NCBI RefSeq assembly: GCF_048128805.1
Contig: NC_136019.1
Coordinates: 10,898,905-10,962,904 of the forward strand
Source: Centroberyx gerrardi
Lineage: Eukaryota; Chordata; Actinopteri; Beryciformes; Berycidae
DNA length: 64,000 bases
Direction of reading: 5' to 3'
Positions within the stretch are counted from its first letter, which is position 1, and the number at the start of each line of letters is the position of its first letter. Below, in pieces: positions 35,640 to 49,273 of this stretch. The position numbers and the translations under genes were made by a program. The notes below the pieces were generated by a model. The model saw only the letters and a list, made by a program, of their open reading frames with translations. It did no database searches and was not told where the DNA came from.

Positions 35640-35697
<58 letters not shown>
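35592..35697. repeat. (GATA)n/(GACA)n tract
   Basis: GACA units pass into a run of about 14 perfect GATA units. The composition resembles the Bkm-type GATA/GACA satellites known from vertebrate genomes. Confidence 0.95.
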
Positions 35698-36411
35698 TGA
35701 ACAGGTTTGTTTGTGCAGTTCAGCAGACAGATGATGACAGGAGCCCAGAGCCGCTGTAATTATAACCTCCCTGCTCAGCAGTCGACCACAGCTCTGACTA
35801 GACACAGCGGCCTGTGATTGGTGGCAGAGAGCAGATAACCTCTTTTTATGTTGCTCAACGTCGATTTGGATTGTTTTGGTCTGGTGAGACGTGAAAATGG
35901 ATCTTGCAGGGAGGGTTAAGCCGAGCTGCTCCCCAACAAAGACAGTAACAGGTCTGAGAAGGTTGCTAGACAAGAATACACACCCTTAACAGTCCAGGAG
36001 GCTGAACTGAAGGAGGCACACAGTTCAATGATAGCCTAGTCGAGTCTGGTCTAGTTTATGTATATAGCCCTTTATCACACTAATAGGAAAGTCACAAAAC
36101 AGGTCGGAGAAACCAACATTTTGGAGAAAAAAAAAGTTCCTGCGCCTCCCACAGAACAGACAGTCATGTCAGAATAAGCTCATATTTTAATTCCATGCTC
36201 TCCTTTAAATGCATTCATCATGCACTTTATGCATTTGCAGTCCCATGTTATATTTGTACTGTGTGTATATATATATAAGATTAAGATGTGAGACTTTGCT
36301 TTTAGCCTAACCTCTCATTTTGAACTATTTCCAACTTCCAAACCACAACACAACACCGTCTTTACCATGAGAGTAAAGAAACCCGGAAATAGTGAGACGG
36401 AGGGTGGACCG

Positions 36412-36415
36412 TGTG

Positions 36416-36489
<74 letters not shown>
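36412..36489. repeat. compound (TG)n(AG)n microsatellite
   Basis: About 58 bp of TG followed by 18 bp of AG, roughly 0.55 kb upstream of the acap1 start codon, so in or near its promoter. Confidence 0.95.
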
Positions 36490-37023
36490 CACTGACTCAC
36501 TCCTCTCTCAGCCCTTGGGGAGAAGTCATCGTATGTCTGACTTCATTTCTGCTATTCACTTGGGAATATTCATAATCTTTTATTAATAAGGATACTGCGC
36601 TTCTTTCCGACAAACTTTGCGGACACTTTGCGGCATTTTCCCTCACCGACACACGGCGTCTGTCGCGCGCGTTTAGACTGAATAAAATGGTAATAACATC
36701 GGTAATATCAGTTGCATTCACTCACGAGGAGCGATAAGAAAGTCTTCTACTTCGGATGTACGGCAAGAAGAGGAAAGATTAAGCACGCGGCGTCCTTTGA
36801 AGAAAACACCGAGCAGCGCGAGCTGCGGGAAGAATACAAATTAAACTGGTCAAAGAAAACGTCCGAAAACAACAATGTATTTCACTGAAACTGTCTCAAG
36901 GGAGAGCTAAAAACCAAGCAGCTTTATTTTTTTTATTTTTTTTACCAAGCTGTCCATCTTCCCCTTCTTCAATATTATCAGTAATAGTTGAGCTATTCGT
37001 GTAATCAGCAGCTAAACTGAAGG

Positions 37024-39337
37024 ATGACAGTGAAGCTGGACTTTGAAGAGTGTCTGAAAGACTCACCCCGCTTCAGGTAAGAAGCCTTTCATCTGATGTA
37101 CAGGTCGATTGAACGGTGGGTGACCTATGACCTCCAGACAGGGGCAGATAACCACCATTATGAACCAAAATCAATCATATTTTAAGAAAAAAAACATTAA
37201 TTTATTGATTTATTTCCTCTAAAAACCTGTCTTCATGCAGCCTATATCAGTTTGATGCTACTTTCCATGATGTACACTTTACATTTCCCTTCTAAAGTTT
37301 TATGTCAGGCTAAAAAAAAAGGTTGGTAAACTCCACTCTGCTGATAAAAAGGTGGGTAAACTGTTAAGGTGGGTTCACCCTCCACTATATCTCTGGTTTA
37401 CAGGCCTGTGTTGGAGTATTCTTAGTGTCTGTTAGTGTGGCTTTCCAATCTCCAAAATAAAAATCCCAAACATTTTCATGCAAGTGGACGCTGAATGATT
37501 TTGTCTAGTAGTGGAAGAAGTGCTCAAATCCTTTATTTAAGCAAAATACTTTAATGGAATATTACTCCAGTAAAAGTGGAAGCCCTGCGGTCAGAATTCT
37601 ACTTAAGTAAAAATATCAACGCATGAGCAATGAAATGTACTTATGTATCTAAAGTAAAATCATTCATTCTGAAGAACAGTCTCCCATTTTTGGTGTTAAA
37701 TTTTCTCTGCATTGACCTGTAAAGGTAGGTACTGTAGGTCTAACTGCTCAGTCTTTCCGTTAGGTGATTTTAGCTTTGATAATGTATCATATTTTATGAA
37801 CTTATCTGACATTTTATATGCAAAACCTTATTCTGCAAAGTAACGTTTAACTTCAGGTGTCAGAGGAGTGTAGTGGAGTAAAAAGAGCAGTATTTCCATT
37901 TGAAATGTAGTGGAGTAAAAGTATAAAAACCTATTACGTAAATGGAAATACTCAAATAAAGTAAAGGAACCTCAAAATTGCACGTAAGTACTGCACTTGA
38001 GTAAATTAACTTACTCTCCACTACTGGTTTTATCAGTGTGTGATGCATGAGGTCAGTTTAAACTGCTGATGCCATTGCCAAACTCCGGGTCGGGTCCTGT
38101 CTTGTCATTTCCAGCCTTGGGTCAAACTAAACTCTGTCAGCCGTGACGAGCCGCTGCAGCCTGGAGGGCAGCAGACACTCATCTGCTGCCTGACCCTGCT
38201 GTGACTCTCCCGCTCTGCATTCTGATGTGTCACTGCACCGTAGGAAGACACTCGATATCAGGGCCGGGCAGGAATCCGATATCACCGTTTATCGTCTTTC
38301 AATAGAATCATATCCTGGATGAAATAGTGATACTGAGTTATCGTGACACACAGTTCTGTTGTCTATTTATCACACATTATAATGCCATGCAGTTTCAATG
38401 CTATGACCATCAGTTTGATCATTTAACATGTGATTCTGCATGTTGGCTGATATCGTAACATATCAACATCAACAGTACACATCATTTTGTACTTATGAAA
38501 CCTCTTAGCTGCCTCTTAACGAAGCTTTCATAGCAGACATAGGAGCTCTCCCGCATCTCATTTATGATCCATTTTCTTTCAACACACAAGCAACATCTGC
38601 TGTAATCAAAAGGGAAGTGTCGCTAAGTCGGTTTTGCAAGTGGCTCATGAAAGAGGTTTGGCAGAGCTGGGTGTGCCTCCTCGATACTTTCTGGCACGCC
38701 GCCTCTTAAGAGAGCAGCAGTGGATGGAGCCTCGTCCTCCATTTGGTTTGGCATTTTTTCTTCTCTGTCTGTCCTTCTTGGTCTCTCGTGTTAACGGTGG
38801 TCTCTCTCCCTCTCTCTCTCTTTCTCTCTCTCTCGCTCCCTCTCTCCCTCCCCCTTAGTGAATTTACGAGGCTCGCACAGTGGTGGAAAGTTTGAGTTGT
38901 GGCAGCTGCAGTGGTGAGGTCTCGTGTCAGGCCGAGAGCAGGGGGAAGGAAAGTAGGGAGAAGGGGGGGGAAGGATGGGTGAAAGGAGGAGGGAAGAGGC
39001 CGCAGAAAACGGCTCAAGCTGTCAGACGTATTTGCAGATACTCAAGGAATAGAGAGCCGAACGAGCGGAAAAAGCAGAGAAGAAGAAGAGGGAGCCGAAG
39101 GGAAGAGAAAGATAGGAGACAGAGTCGGAGTACTGGCACTGGCAGGCCTGACTCAGAATCTGCTCGGGACGCGCTGGCTCAAAACTGCTGCCTCCTGTTG
39201 CTAGGCGATGGCGGGGTGGGCGGGCGCTGTGGAGGGGAACAGGAAGAGAGGCGAGATGTACCGAGGTGATCAACAGGAGAGACAGGAAGTGGGGATAACC
39301 GCGACGGAAACTCAGATTCAGCTCTTTCTGCCTCTTG

Positions 39338-39420
<83 letters not shown>

Positions 39421-39819
39421 CTCAACACTGTGACACTAATTCAGGGAGAACTGAATAGGACGTGTCTTTCAAGTGAAGCGATCTTTGTGTCGTCCTCTTT
39501 CAGTGTTTGCTCTCTCTTTTCCTCTCTTTTCTCCCGCACCGCCTTAGCAGTCTTGTCATGTAAAGTCCGGTCCTGTTTGAACGGGGACGGTCCTGAAGTG
39601 ACCTCAGACCTCGATGCAAACGTCCCTGCACTAACAAACAGACCGCCAGTCAGACAAACAGATACTGTCTGTCCCTGCCCTCTCTCTCTCTCTCTCTCTC
39701 CCTCTCTCTCTCCCCCTCTCTCTTTCTCTCTCTCCCTCTCTCTCTCTCCCCCCTCTCTCTCTCTCTCTCTCTCTCACCCTCTCAGGCTGGCTTGCAGCCT
39801 TTAGCCCACTCAGTTTCTT

Positions 39820-39857
<38 letters not shown>

Positions 39858-40377
39858 TCTCAGGCTGGCTTGCAGCCTTTAGCCCACTCGCTCTCTGTAT
39901 CTCTTGTGTCGTTGGTGGAAGGCGGCGGAAACCACATGGCAGAGCTGTTGATACGAGAAGAGGCGAGACAGAGATACTGACTCGCACTGAGAAAACCGAC
40001 AAACTAGCCGTACATCAGGGGCTTCTTCTCAGGCCCTTTGTGTGCGTGTGTGTGAATAGATGCTTGCTATTAAGATTTTCAAATAATCTTAAAAACAAGT
40101 ACATGAATAGGATTCAGCCAGAAAATAAGTTCACATACAGAAAAATCAAATAATCAAAGATAACACAATAAAATCCAAGAGCTTATTTTCATTGTGGTTC
40201 TCAATAGATGTGCAAATAGACGTGTGCATAGATGTGTGAAAAGGCCATCAAGCATACTAAATTTCTCCCTTTACTTTCATAAAGAAATACTAGCAAGAGA
40301 GCCTATCGTTCCAGTATGTTGTTAATCGTAACGACCTTTGCAACTAAGATTTTGTGTGTGACTGTGTGACTGTGTTT

Positions 40378-40416
<39 letters not shown>

Positions 40417-42678
40417 TGTTTGCCACTTCCAGAGCTGACATTGAAGTGGTCCAGAGTGATGTGAGTGAACTGGAGACGCGACTAGACAAGGTGAGACACA
40501 CACACACACATGCAAAGCCAATGGGTTTGTATAATACTATACTGAGTCATGCTACATTAAAGAATGTTCTCTCACACACACACTCACATAGAGGAAGTTG
40601 TCAGACGATAGAGTACGCACACACGCCTCTCATGGGAAGGACCAGCGAAGTGAGAGTGGGAGCTGGGTGGCGATGTGTTTTTATCTGGCAGTGAAAGGGA
40701 AGCAGCTTCAGGTGCTGCTTCCCCATCGTATTGTCCTGCAGACTGACCACAGATTGTTCTCACAGCCTTAATTCCCCATTGTGTGTTTAATGTACGGCAT
40801 GTGCTGTAGTTTCATATCTATCATCGTTTACTAGAGGTTACAGATGGTGCGTTTCTGTTCCCTGATGACATCGGAGCGAACTGTAATCAGAGTTATTTGC
40901 TGTAAAGAATATAACTCTGTCGTCTAGGTTTCTCCCTCTTCTTACACAGTATATCCTAACAATCTGTTCCTAAGTAAATGTTTATCGCCATGTAGTCCTT
41001 GAACAGGTGAGGAAGGACACAGCAGAAGGATAAGCAAACATCTCACTCTGGATAAGAGCTTCAGCTAAATGACTACAGACAAAATATACTCAAAAATTGT
41101 TTTAAAAAAGCAAGCAAACGCCCTGCTGAAGTGTCCTTGAGCAAGACGCTGAATCCCTACTAGCTCCAGGGTCGCCGCTCTGTATCTGAGCCTGACCTTT
41201 GACCTCCCTGCAGAGGGGAGCAAGTAGGGAGGTAACGATTCAATCTAACAACGATTCGATTTCAGTTCTTTCAGCAAAGAGTCAGTTGCATCATAACATT
41301 TCTCATTCTGCCCACGATTAGATCCGATTCGATTCATTTTGATGCTTCCAAAAAATATAATAACTCTACAGATGTAATTTGTAAAAAGTTACTTAACTGA
41401 TTCAGCCAGCAATAACTAAACATATGTAAACCTTACACCAAGGTGCTAGTTCAAAGCATTACACTTATTTTCAAGGCAAAACCTAAAGCTTCAAATGACA
41501 AATGACAATGAATTTTGTAGCCTGCACCCTTTCCATATGCTATTTTCCTCTGCAGAACAGAGAGCTCACAAAACACTTAATATGATATTAATCAAAATTA
41601 ACGGATCTCAACTTTTCAAATCGATGCAGTTGGCTTTCCAACTTCGCTGCAGGGTTTTTTGCATCCCTAGGAGCAAGCGAAAAGAAAATCTCCCTACAAG
41701 GATCAGAAATGTGCCGCTTTATTATTGTGAGATTAGACAAATGAAGCGATCAGGATGTTTTTTTTAAGTATTCAGGATGTATTTGACTGCAGTGCTGCCC
41801 AGATGTGACAGCGGTCTGTGTGTGTCTGTGTTGTCTAGTTGGTGAAACAATGCCACGCCATGCTGGAGGCGGGCAGGGCCTACTGCCAGACCAGCAAGAG
41901 CTTCGTCAACGGCCTGAAGGAGCTGGGACACCAGTGCTCCGGGGACAGCATGATGGGGGTGAGTGGAACACACTGACATACCGGCTGTCAGTGAGTTATT
42001 TAAACAGTCACAGTATCACTCATGTTGTGTTAAAACCTCGACACAAAATCTGTGCATATCAGTTTGTGTCGCGTTTACTCCAACAGATGTTTTTACAACT
42101 CGTAAACGCATCTGGAATGTGACAGTTTTATTTGTTTCTTCCAAACAGTCATATTGTGGATATCCTATACAATCATTTTCTGACATGATTATGATGATGG
42201 ATAGGACACATATGGTCAAACTTTGCCAAACAAATGATTTGTTGAAAGTACGTGTTATCTCAAGTTAGACACATTGCCATTAACGGCTTCATTAGTGGCT
42301 ATAAATCAAAAGTGTTGTAGCATCACAGCCTGCAGGGTCCAAACTGACTGAGTGTCTGGGATCTTAATGCATAAATCCTTATCCTCTGCTGTGGGAATGA
42401 ATGAGACTGAACAGATTGAATTGAACCTGGATCACCCCAGGCTATTATCACAATCTGCACTATAATTACTGAGCTGAGGTGGCTGTTATGGCTGAACATC
42501 ATTGAATTATTGTAAAAAAAACAAAAAATGATGAAATGACTTCTGTCCTGTAGGAATGCTTGGAAAAATTCTCCAGAAGGCTGTCTACCATCTTGGAGGC
42601 CCAGGGGGTGAGTCTGTCTGTCTTTCTGTCTGTCGGTCTGTCTGTCTGTCTGCCTGTCTGCCTGTCTGTCTGTCTGCC

Positions 42679-42719
<41 letters not shown>

Positions 42720-42910
42720 GCCTGTCTGTCTGTCTGCCTGTCTGTCTGTCTGTCTGTCTGTCTGTCAGTCTGTCTGTCTGTCTGCCTGTCTGCCTGTCTC
42801 TCAGTTTCTTTGCACCACAATCTCCATTCCAGTTATGCCGCTTATCAGTCACAGTATGCAGTGGTATTTGTCCGGGTTAACTGTGTCCCCGCCTTCTCCT
42901 CCTAACTATA

Positions 42911-42944
<34 letters not shown>

Positions 42945-45900
42945 AGGAAGTGATTGAGACCACACAGAAGTCAGTCAAGTTGAAGCTGCAGAGTTTTGTG
43001 AAAGAGTGAGTGGGCTGCTTTTGGCTGCCTTCCCCGTCTGTTTCGTGTAATCCTTTTGTTTTATGATGTCTCCGTCCCACTAGCAGCTATTTTTCTCCGC
43101 ATAACTTCTAACGCACACAGCCACCTACTTTTGGAGCGAGCCACTCCCTTGCATGCCTTCAGACCATTAGCACACCCCATGGAAATATATTAGAGGTTTA
43201 CGATCTGCATTTGCTTCTTCCATTCCCCTTCTCCTCTCGATTTATCTTGCATTCTGCTCTTTTTCTGTTAATCCAATTGTGCTTTATTAGATAGGATACA
43301 GTGGGCAGTGAAAGGGCAGATCAAAGAGAGAGAGGAGGGGTTTGATGACATGTGACAAAAGTCATGAGCTGGATTTGAACCAATGACACAATATGTTCAA
43401 TGTGCCTTAACCCACTGCACTTAATCTGCATGTGTTGATCTTGATATCACATGCTGAATAGGAATTCCTCTGTGTGTTATGTATCCTCCGTTATGCCCCC
43501 TTTAAACTAAAGAGAGAGAGAGAGAAAGGTATATGCAATGTTTATGGTCTTGCCTCATTGAGGTTATAGCACCCGTGCTTCACAATCGTGTTGGATTCCC
43601 AACCTGATGGCTAATCTTTGTCAGCCTGGGAACAGCCTGTAAATTGCTTGCCACACCCACTTTTGTGTTGAAAGAAAACAAAATGTCATGGATGAATTAC
43701 AGACAAATCTGTAGCTGTTTTCCTCAACTGTCCCCTGTCATACTTGTCTGTCAAATAAAGGTAAGATACTAGGGGAGGAGGGACTTGTAAATAAAATCTT
43801 CCATCTGCTTCTCATCCCGTACCTCCGCTCCATCCGCCCTTCCCTCCTCCCTCCCTCTCTTTACCTCTCTTTTACCTCTCTTTCACCTCTCTTTGCCTCC
43901 CTCCCTGCCCTCCAGGGATGTGCGTCGGTTCAAGGATGTGCGTAAGGAGTTTGAGCGCGGCAGCGAGAGCCTGGAGGGCGCGCTGGCCAGGAACGCTCAG
44001 GCTCCGCGGGGGAAACCACACGAGGTGGAGGAGGCCAGCAACGCTCTGCTCAACGCACGCAGGACCTTCCGGTCCGAGGCCCTGGACTACGTCCTGGAGG
44101 TGAGAGGATGCACGATGAGAAAGATATGATGTTGTATGGGATGCTGTGTTACCATGCAATACCATGCTGTACCACATCAATCATATTAAACACTCAAAAC
44201 AAAAGCCTTCTGTTTCCCGCAGGCACAAATCTTGTGCACAAAAGCAGCCTTTTTGCATAGCATATGCACACATACGGTGTCCACACAGTCAAAATGGTTT
44301 TGCTAAATTAAGATAAATGTTTTCATTGATACATGTAAGTGATGGCAAAGTTAAAATGACAGGCGACTTTTGGGGAGAGGACAGAGCGAATTTAGAAGGC
44401 AGTTGTTTGTAGATCAGAAGATGAGCAACTGCAATTTTCCCTTTTAAATAAATTCAGACAGGCTAATCAATGATATAGAGACAGAGTGAAGTCCTGTAGT
44501 AGAGCACAAACAGAAAATTAGTCACATAACCAGAGTGTCACAACAGCGCTGGCACCAAAAAGATAAAATATACAACAGCATCTCTGATTGTGGACCTGCT
44601 TTTGTGGCGTTGAATGATAACAGGCTCGCCGCGGGGTTTCCCTCCAGGGTTTGGCTCGGGGCTCCTGGGGTTTCTGATTATGAAAAACATGCACGCTCTC
44701 TCTAAACACTGTTACCTTTTGTTCCAGATTAATGTCATCGAGGCCAAGAAGAAGACAGACATTCTCATGGCGGTGAGTTTATGTTGAAATGCTAAAGGTT
44801 GAATTGTTTGTTTTGTTTTTGTACCTCCCCTTGTAGTAGTTTATTTCTATTTGGCCTGATATTACATACAATAGTGTTTGTTGTAGTACTTGTTCACTTT
44901 GTCTATCTTATTGTATATCTTTGTGCTTTAGTTATTAGTGCTGTTTTGTGTCTCTTTAACTCCCTTCAAGCCTCAATAGGCCATGCCATGGAAACAGAAA
45001 ACTAGGTTGAAAATCCCACATAATAACTGGTCTCAGAGGTTTTCTGGGAGGCTTGGTTGCTGAATTTCTTGTTTTCTTGATATCTTGTTCTGTGCCTCTA
45101 CCCTTTGAAAAAGTTGTTCAGTGCCACACAGGACTTCTATTTCACCCTCTTTCTCTCTGGCTTCCCATGTGGAAAGATTTCATTTCGTAGGTATTAATTA
45201 AATGAGCATTATTTGAGCATGTTGGGAGCGTAATTGAAAGGCTGCGTAACTCACAGCAAACGACATGATATAATAAGGATATTTATGGATATTCAAACCA
45301 TCACTTAGCAAGCGTCTGCAGCTACTCATATCTATTTGAAAATGACCAGATTCATGTAAGAATTCTCTTAAACGCTCTCCCTTGGTTCCTTGCAGATGCT
45401 GTCGCTGATGGAGGCGCAGGCTCAGTTCTTCCAACAGGGCCACCAGTCTCTGTCGGAGCTGGACGACTATCGACGCACGCTCAGTGAAGAGGTGAGAGGA
45501 AGTGGTGCAGTACTCTGGGTCTGAGTTATATGTAATATGGTATGATTACGTCATTTGGTTTGACCCTGCACCCAAAGATATTCTCATTTCTACTGGTACA
45601 TTCCACCATTAATGTGCCTAACATTTTGCAGTTGCATCACAAACCTTGTAGCAAACATGTCAGGTGGCATCATGGAGGTCCACTGGAGAATTGGCTGTGT
45701 GCAAATAATGCTGAAATAAATAACAATCAGGCAAAAAGAAGAGAGATATCTGAAATAGATTATTGTGGTGTGGCTGTACATCAGTTAAGTAATGTTGTAC
45801 GTAAAAGTGAATAGTCTGATAACCAAATTTAGGATACTGTGACACAGTAAACTGTCTTTAAACCTATAACTAACCCAAGAGCTGAGGACTTCCAATATGG

Positions 45901-46792
45901 CCGCCAGAGGGTGCGTCACGTCACCTGAAAGCAAGCTAAAATTCCTCTGCTGTTCAAAGTGAAAAGAAACATGGAATACTGTCATCACAATATGATGAAA
46001 GGCAGAAAGAGAGATTGAAGGTAGAGTAGAGATCATTGCAGGGAGAGATGGGATGAATGCAGCTGCAGAAACTGTCTAGATGCTGGATTGGGGGAAGAGA
46101 AAGAAAGGAAAATGTTTAGAAATAGTCAAGTTTGTTTTACCCAACTGTCCCGCTGCTCTCTGAGCTACTCTAACTCAACTCAGCCAGTCTGGGAGTAACT
46201 GCATGGACAAACAGTTTATGATGAAGGCCAAATTGTTTTATAGGTTAATTAGATCAGCCCAGTTGTTGACATCTTTACGGGGGCGGGGCGGGGGAGTCAC
46301 AAGATGACATCACACATTCATCGTGACAGGAAAAAGTGAGCACTGTCGCAACAACAGGAAATATTTCACATGTCTCTGTGTGTGCGAGTGCGTGTGAGAC
46401 TATGTCGGTTGCTCCTTGCCGTGACTGTGGAAATGGGAAAAACTTTCTAGTTGTGTAAATTAGTGATATTGCTATATTACTGCTGCTTGAAACAGGTTTG
46501 AAACAGGAAATGAATTGGTGAACTCTCACTGGCCCGATGAAACCACAATAAAGCTCTTCCTACTTCAACAGGACATGATGAGAAAGAGAGTAAAGAGGGT
46601 GAAAGAGAGACACAGAGAGAGAGAGAGATTCAGAAGTATAGTGTGACTCTGCAAGAGAAACCACTGATGTTGTTCCTCAATTTGGCACAGGACACAGGGA
46701 GAGGTTCAACACTTCCTAATTCCTGTTTCCTGCAGAGCAAAGTCTGGAGTGATAACCTCTGTCTCCAACCTGTCCATCTCTCTCTCTCTCTG

Positions 46793-46824
<32 letters not shown>

Positions 46825-49240
46825 TCTCTCCCTCATATATATGTAAAGTATATGTACTGTAGGAGGGAGACAGGAAAGCGAGGGAGAAAAGGTGAAAAAG
46901 CAGGGTTGGAGATAGACAGGAAATACAGAATAGCAGCTAAATAGACAGGAAAAGGAAAAGAGACACACGGCAGCATGTAGCTGAATTCAAGTCCATGCAG
47001 TCAGACTTTCCAAGACACTTGTCAACGAATGGGGAAGCCCTGACCGACTGTCTTTTAATTACCATTCCAACATCGACCATCTCCTCTTTTGTCTCAGTTA
47101 TCCTCTCCCTTTAACATGTTCTCCTCTCTTTTTCCCTCTTTATTCTCTTTTCCCTCCTCTGGTTTTTGTCATATATTTGTATTAAGGGATGGTTTATGTA
47201 AGTGTAGAATAGGCGAGACAAACTGATATTTCGATTGTTGGAACGGGTTCAAGCCCCCCCATGTTGAAATACAATCCCAAAATCATATTACGTTATTGTC
47301 ATTATTGGAAACCCAATTGCGATAGCTGGGATGTAAACACCGTGTCTCACCTGCTGTTGCGATCAGAGCGAGTTCTGTGTCCGTGGTAATATTCATCTCA
47401 TTCTATTCATCCAGCGTATTTGTGATCAGAATATTAAGATGCATATGAAACGCAGCCAAATACAACCTTGACCAAGATACAAGCTAGAATCTGCAATGTA
47501 AATGCACTCAATCTGTCTCTCTTCCTCATAATCAAATCACAAACATGATTAATAGGTAATTTATTATTATTTAATTTGATTGAAATATTGGCAAATGCTT
47601 GTCTTGACTAAAATTGTGAGTCAATTGTTGATATTAGCTATGCAAAAAACATAATTAAGTTTAATTTATCATGACAGTAATCATGACAATATGGTTTATT
47701 TGTTTTATTTTTCTCTCTTTCTGTCTCACAGCACACTCAGCTCGTTCTCAACTCTGCCAGGGAGAAGCGGGATATGGAGCAAAGACACGCTGCCATCAAG
47801 AAAAAGGTAATAACTCATTTAAATAAACACTTTGGAAATAATAGACATTCCCCCACAAGAATCCCAAGTTTTAAAGGAAAGCAAAAAAGCAACACCCAGA
47901 CAAAAAGATTGCTACACTTTCGATTGGTAACAATAATTCGCTCTCTTTCAAATCTGTGCTGAGTAATTTCAGTGATGGAGAGTGTCAGTGTTTTTTAAAT
48001 GTGTCTTGCTGCTAGGACGTGTCCTACGACGACTCCATCATGGATTTCAATGCTGATGCGGCGAACGGGATCGCCATGGAGGGCTACCTGTATAAGAGGG
48101 CTAGCAACGCCTTCAAGACCTGGAGCAGGTACAGCTCGACCTACATTACATCTCACACACAGAACCGCAGTGGCTTTTTTCTCTTTCTCTCCGTCTCACT
48201 GGATATAGACTTGATCTCAACTACATTTTAACATATTTTCCACACTGTGTGCTTGTGAGGAATCCCCTTTCTGTCCCTTCTCTCTGTCTCTTCCCCCCCT
48301 CTTTCTCTTTTACTTCTTTTGAGCTTTTCCTTCATTTCTTGATAGTCTACTACTACATGGTTTTCATGATATAAGGCTTTTGCATCCGTATTTTAGGATC
48401 TCATCTAAAAAAAAAATGGTTGGCTGGTACGACAATGAATCTGAAGGCTGGATTATTGACCCTGTGACCTTTTCGTCTTCTCTCACTGCTTTAGGCGCTG
48501 GTTTTCAATTCAAAAAAATCAGCTGGTGTATCAGAAGAAATTCAAGGTGAATTTTAAATAAATGCCACTGCTTTACAAAATCATTTCTTAAAGGGCGATC
48601 TACTTGAAAGGCGTGAATAGCCTGCTGCTCTAAGACACAAAGAGAATATGAGTTCCACTTAAAGACACACAATTGCACACACACACAGGCTCACACACAC
48701 ACACACACACACACACACAGCCTGACCTGCATGTTTTTTCCTCTCTCAGGACCAGCCTACAGTTGTGGTGGAGGACTTGCGTCTTTGCACAGTCAAGCCC
48801 AGCACTGAAAATGAGAGACGGTTCTGCTTTGAAGTGGTCTCCCCCTCCAAGTGAGTGTGTGTGTGTGTGTATGTGTGTGTGTGTGTGGGCATGCGTGTGT
48901 GCATGCATCCGTGCATAAGGTGTGTGTGTGTGTGAGTGTGAGCGTTGGCTGCAGTTGCATTTTCGTCATTGTTATTGCAGCTGAGCCTGGATTCGATTGT
49001 CTTGGAAAGGTGTGTGTTTGGTGGGGAATAATCAGCAATGTGCGTGGGGAGTAGTAACACTGAGAAGTATGGGGTTTACCAAGTGTGTGTGTGTCTGTGT
49101 GTGTGTAGGAGCTGTCTGTTGCAGGCGGACTCGGAGAGGCAGCAGCAGGGGTGGATAAGTGCCGTCCAGAACAGCATCGCCTCAGCTTTCCAGGAGCGCA
49201 GAGAGGACCCACACAGCCCAGTGAGAATACACACACATCT

Positions 49241-49273
<33 letters not shown>

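Larger units (their letters stand above)
33651..37023. other. head-to-head intergenic region, agfg2 / acap1
   Basis: Between the two start codons lie a foldback-type element (33681-34100), a CpG-rich patch at about 34,430-34,600, a CTCF-like motif (35566-35580), a GATA/GACA tract (35592-35697), and a TG/AG compound tract (36412-36489). The acap1 5'UTR probably occupies the last few hundred bases. No other gene was seen. Confidence 0.6.
37077..40432. other. acap1: acap1 intron 1 (3.4 kb)
   Basis: Contains two MITE-like elements (37509-38025 and 38259-38503), CT-rich runs, and a GC-richer block at about 38,880-39,320 that includes GTTGCTAGGCGATGG (an RFX/X-box-like half site, 39196-39210). It also has a duplicated 39-bp unit at 39773/39851. 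No exon was seen. Confidence 0.6.

Noticed and set aside
36472..36489. GAGA-type promoter element upstream of acap1
   Set aside because: It is simply the AG part of a compound microsatellite; no independent evidence of function.
42323..42957. Open frames rich in DRQT or SVCL repeats
   Set aside because: These are translations of the (CTGT)n microsatellite in acap1 intron 4.
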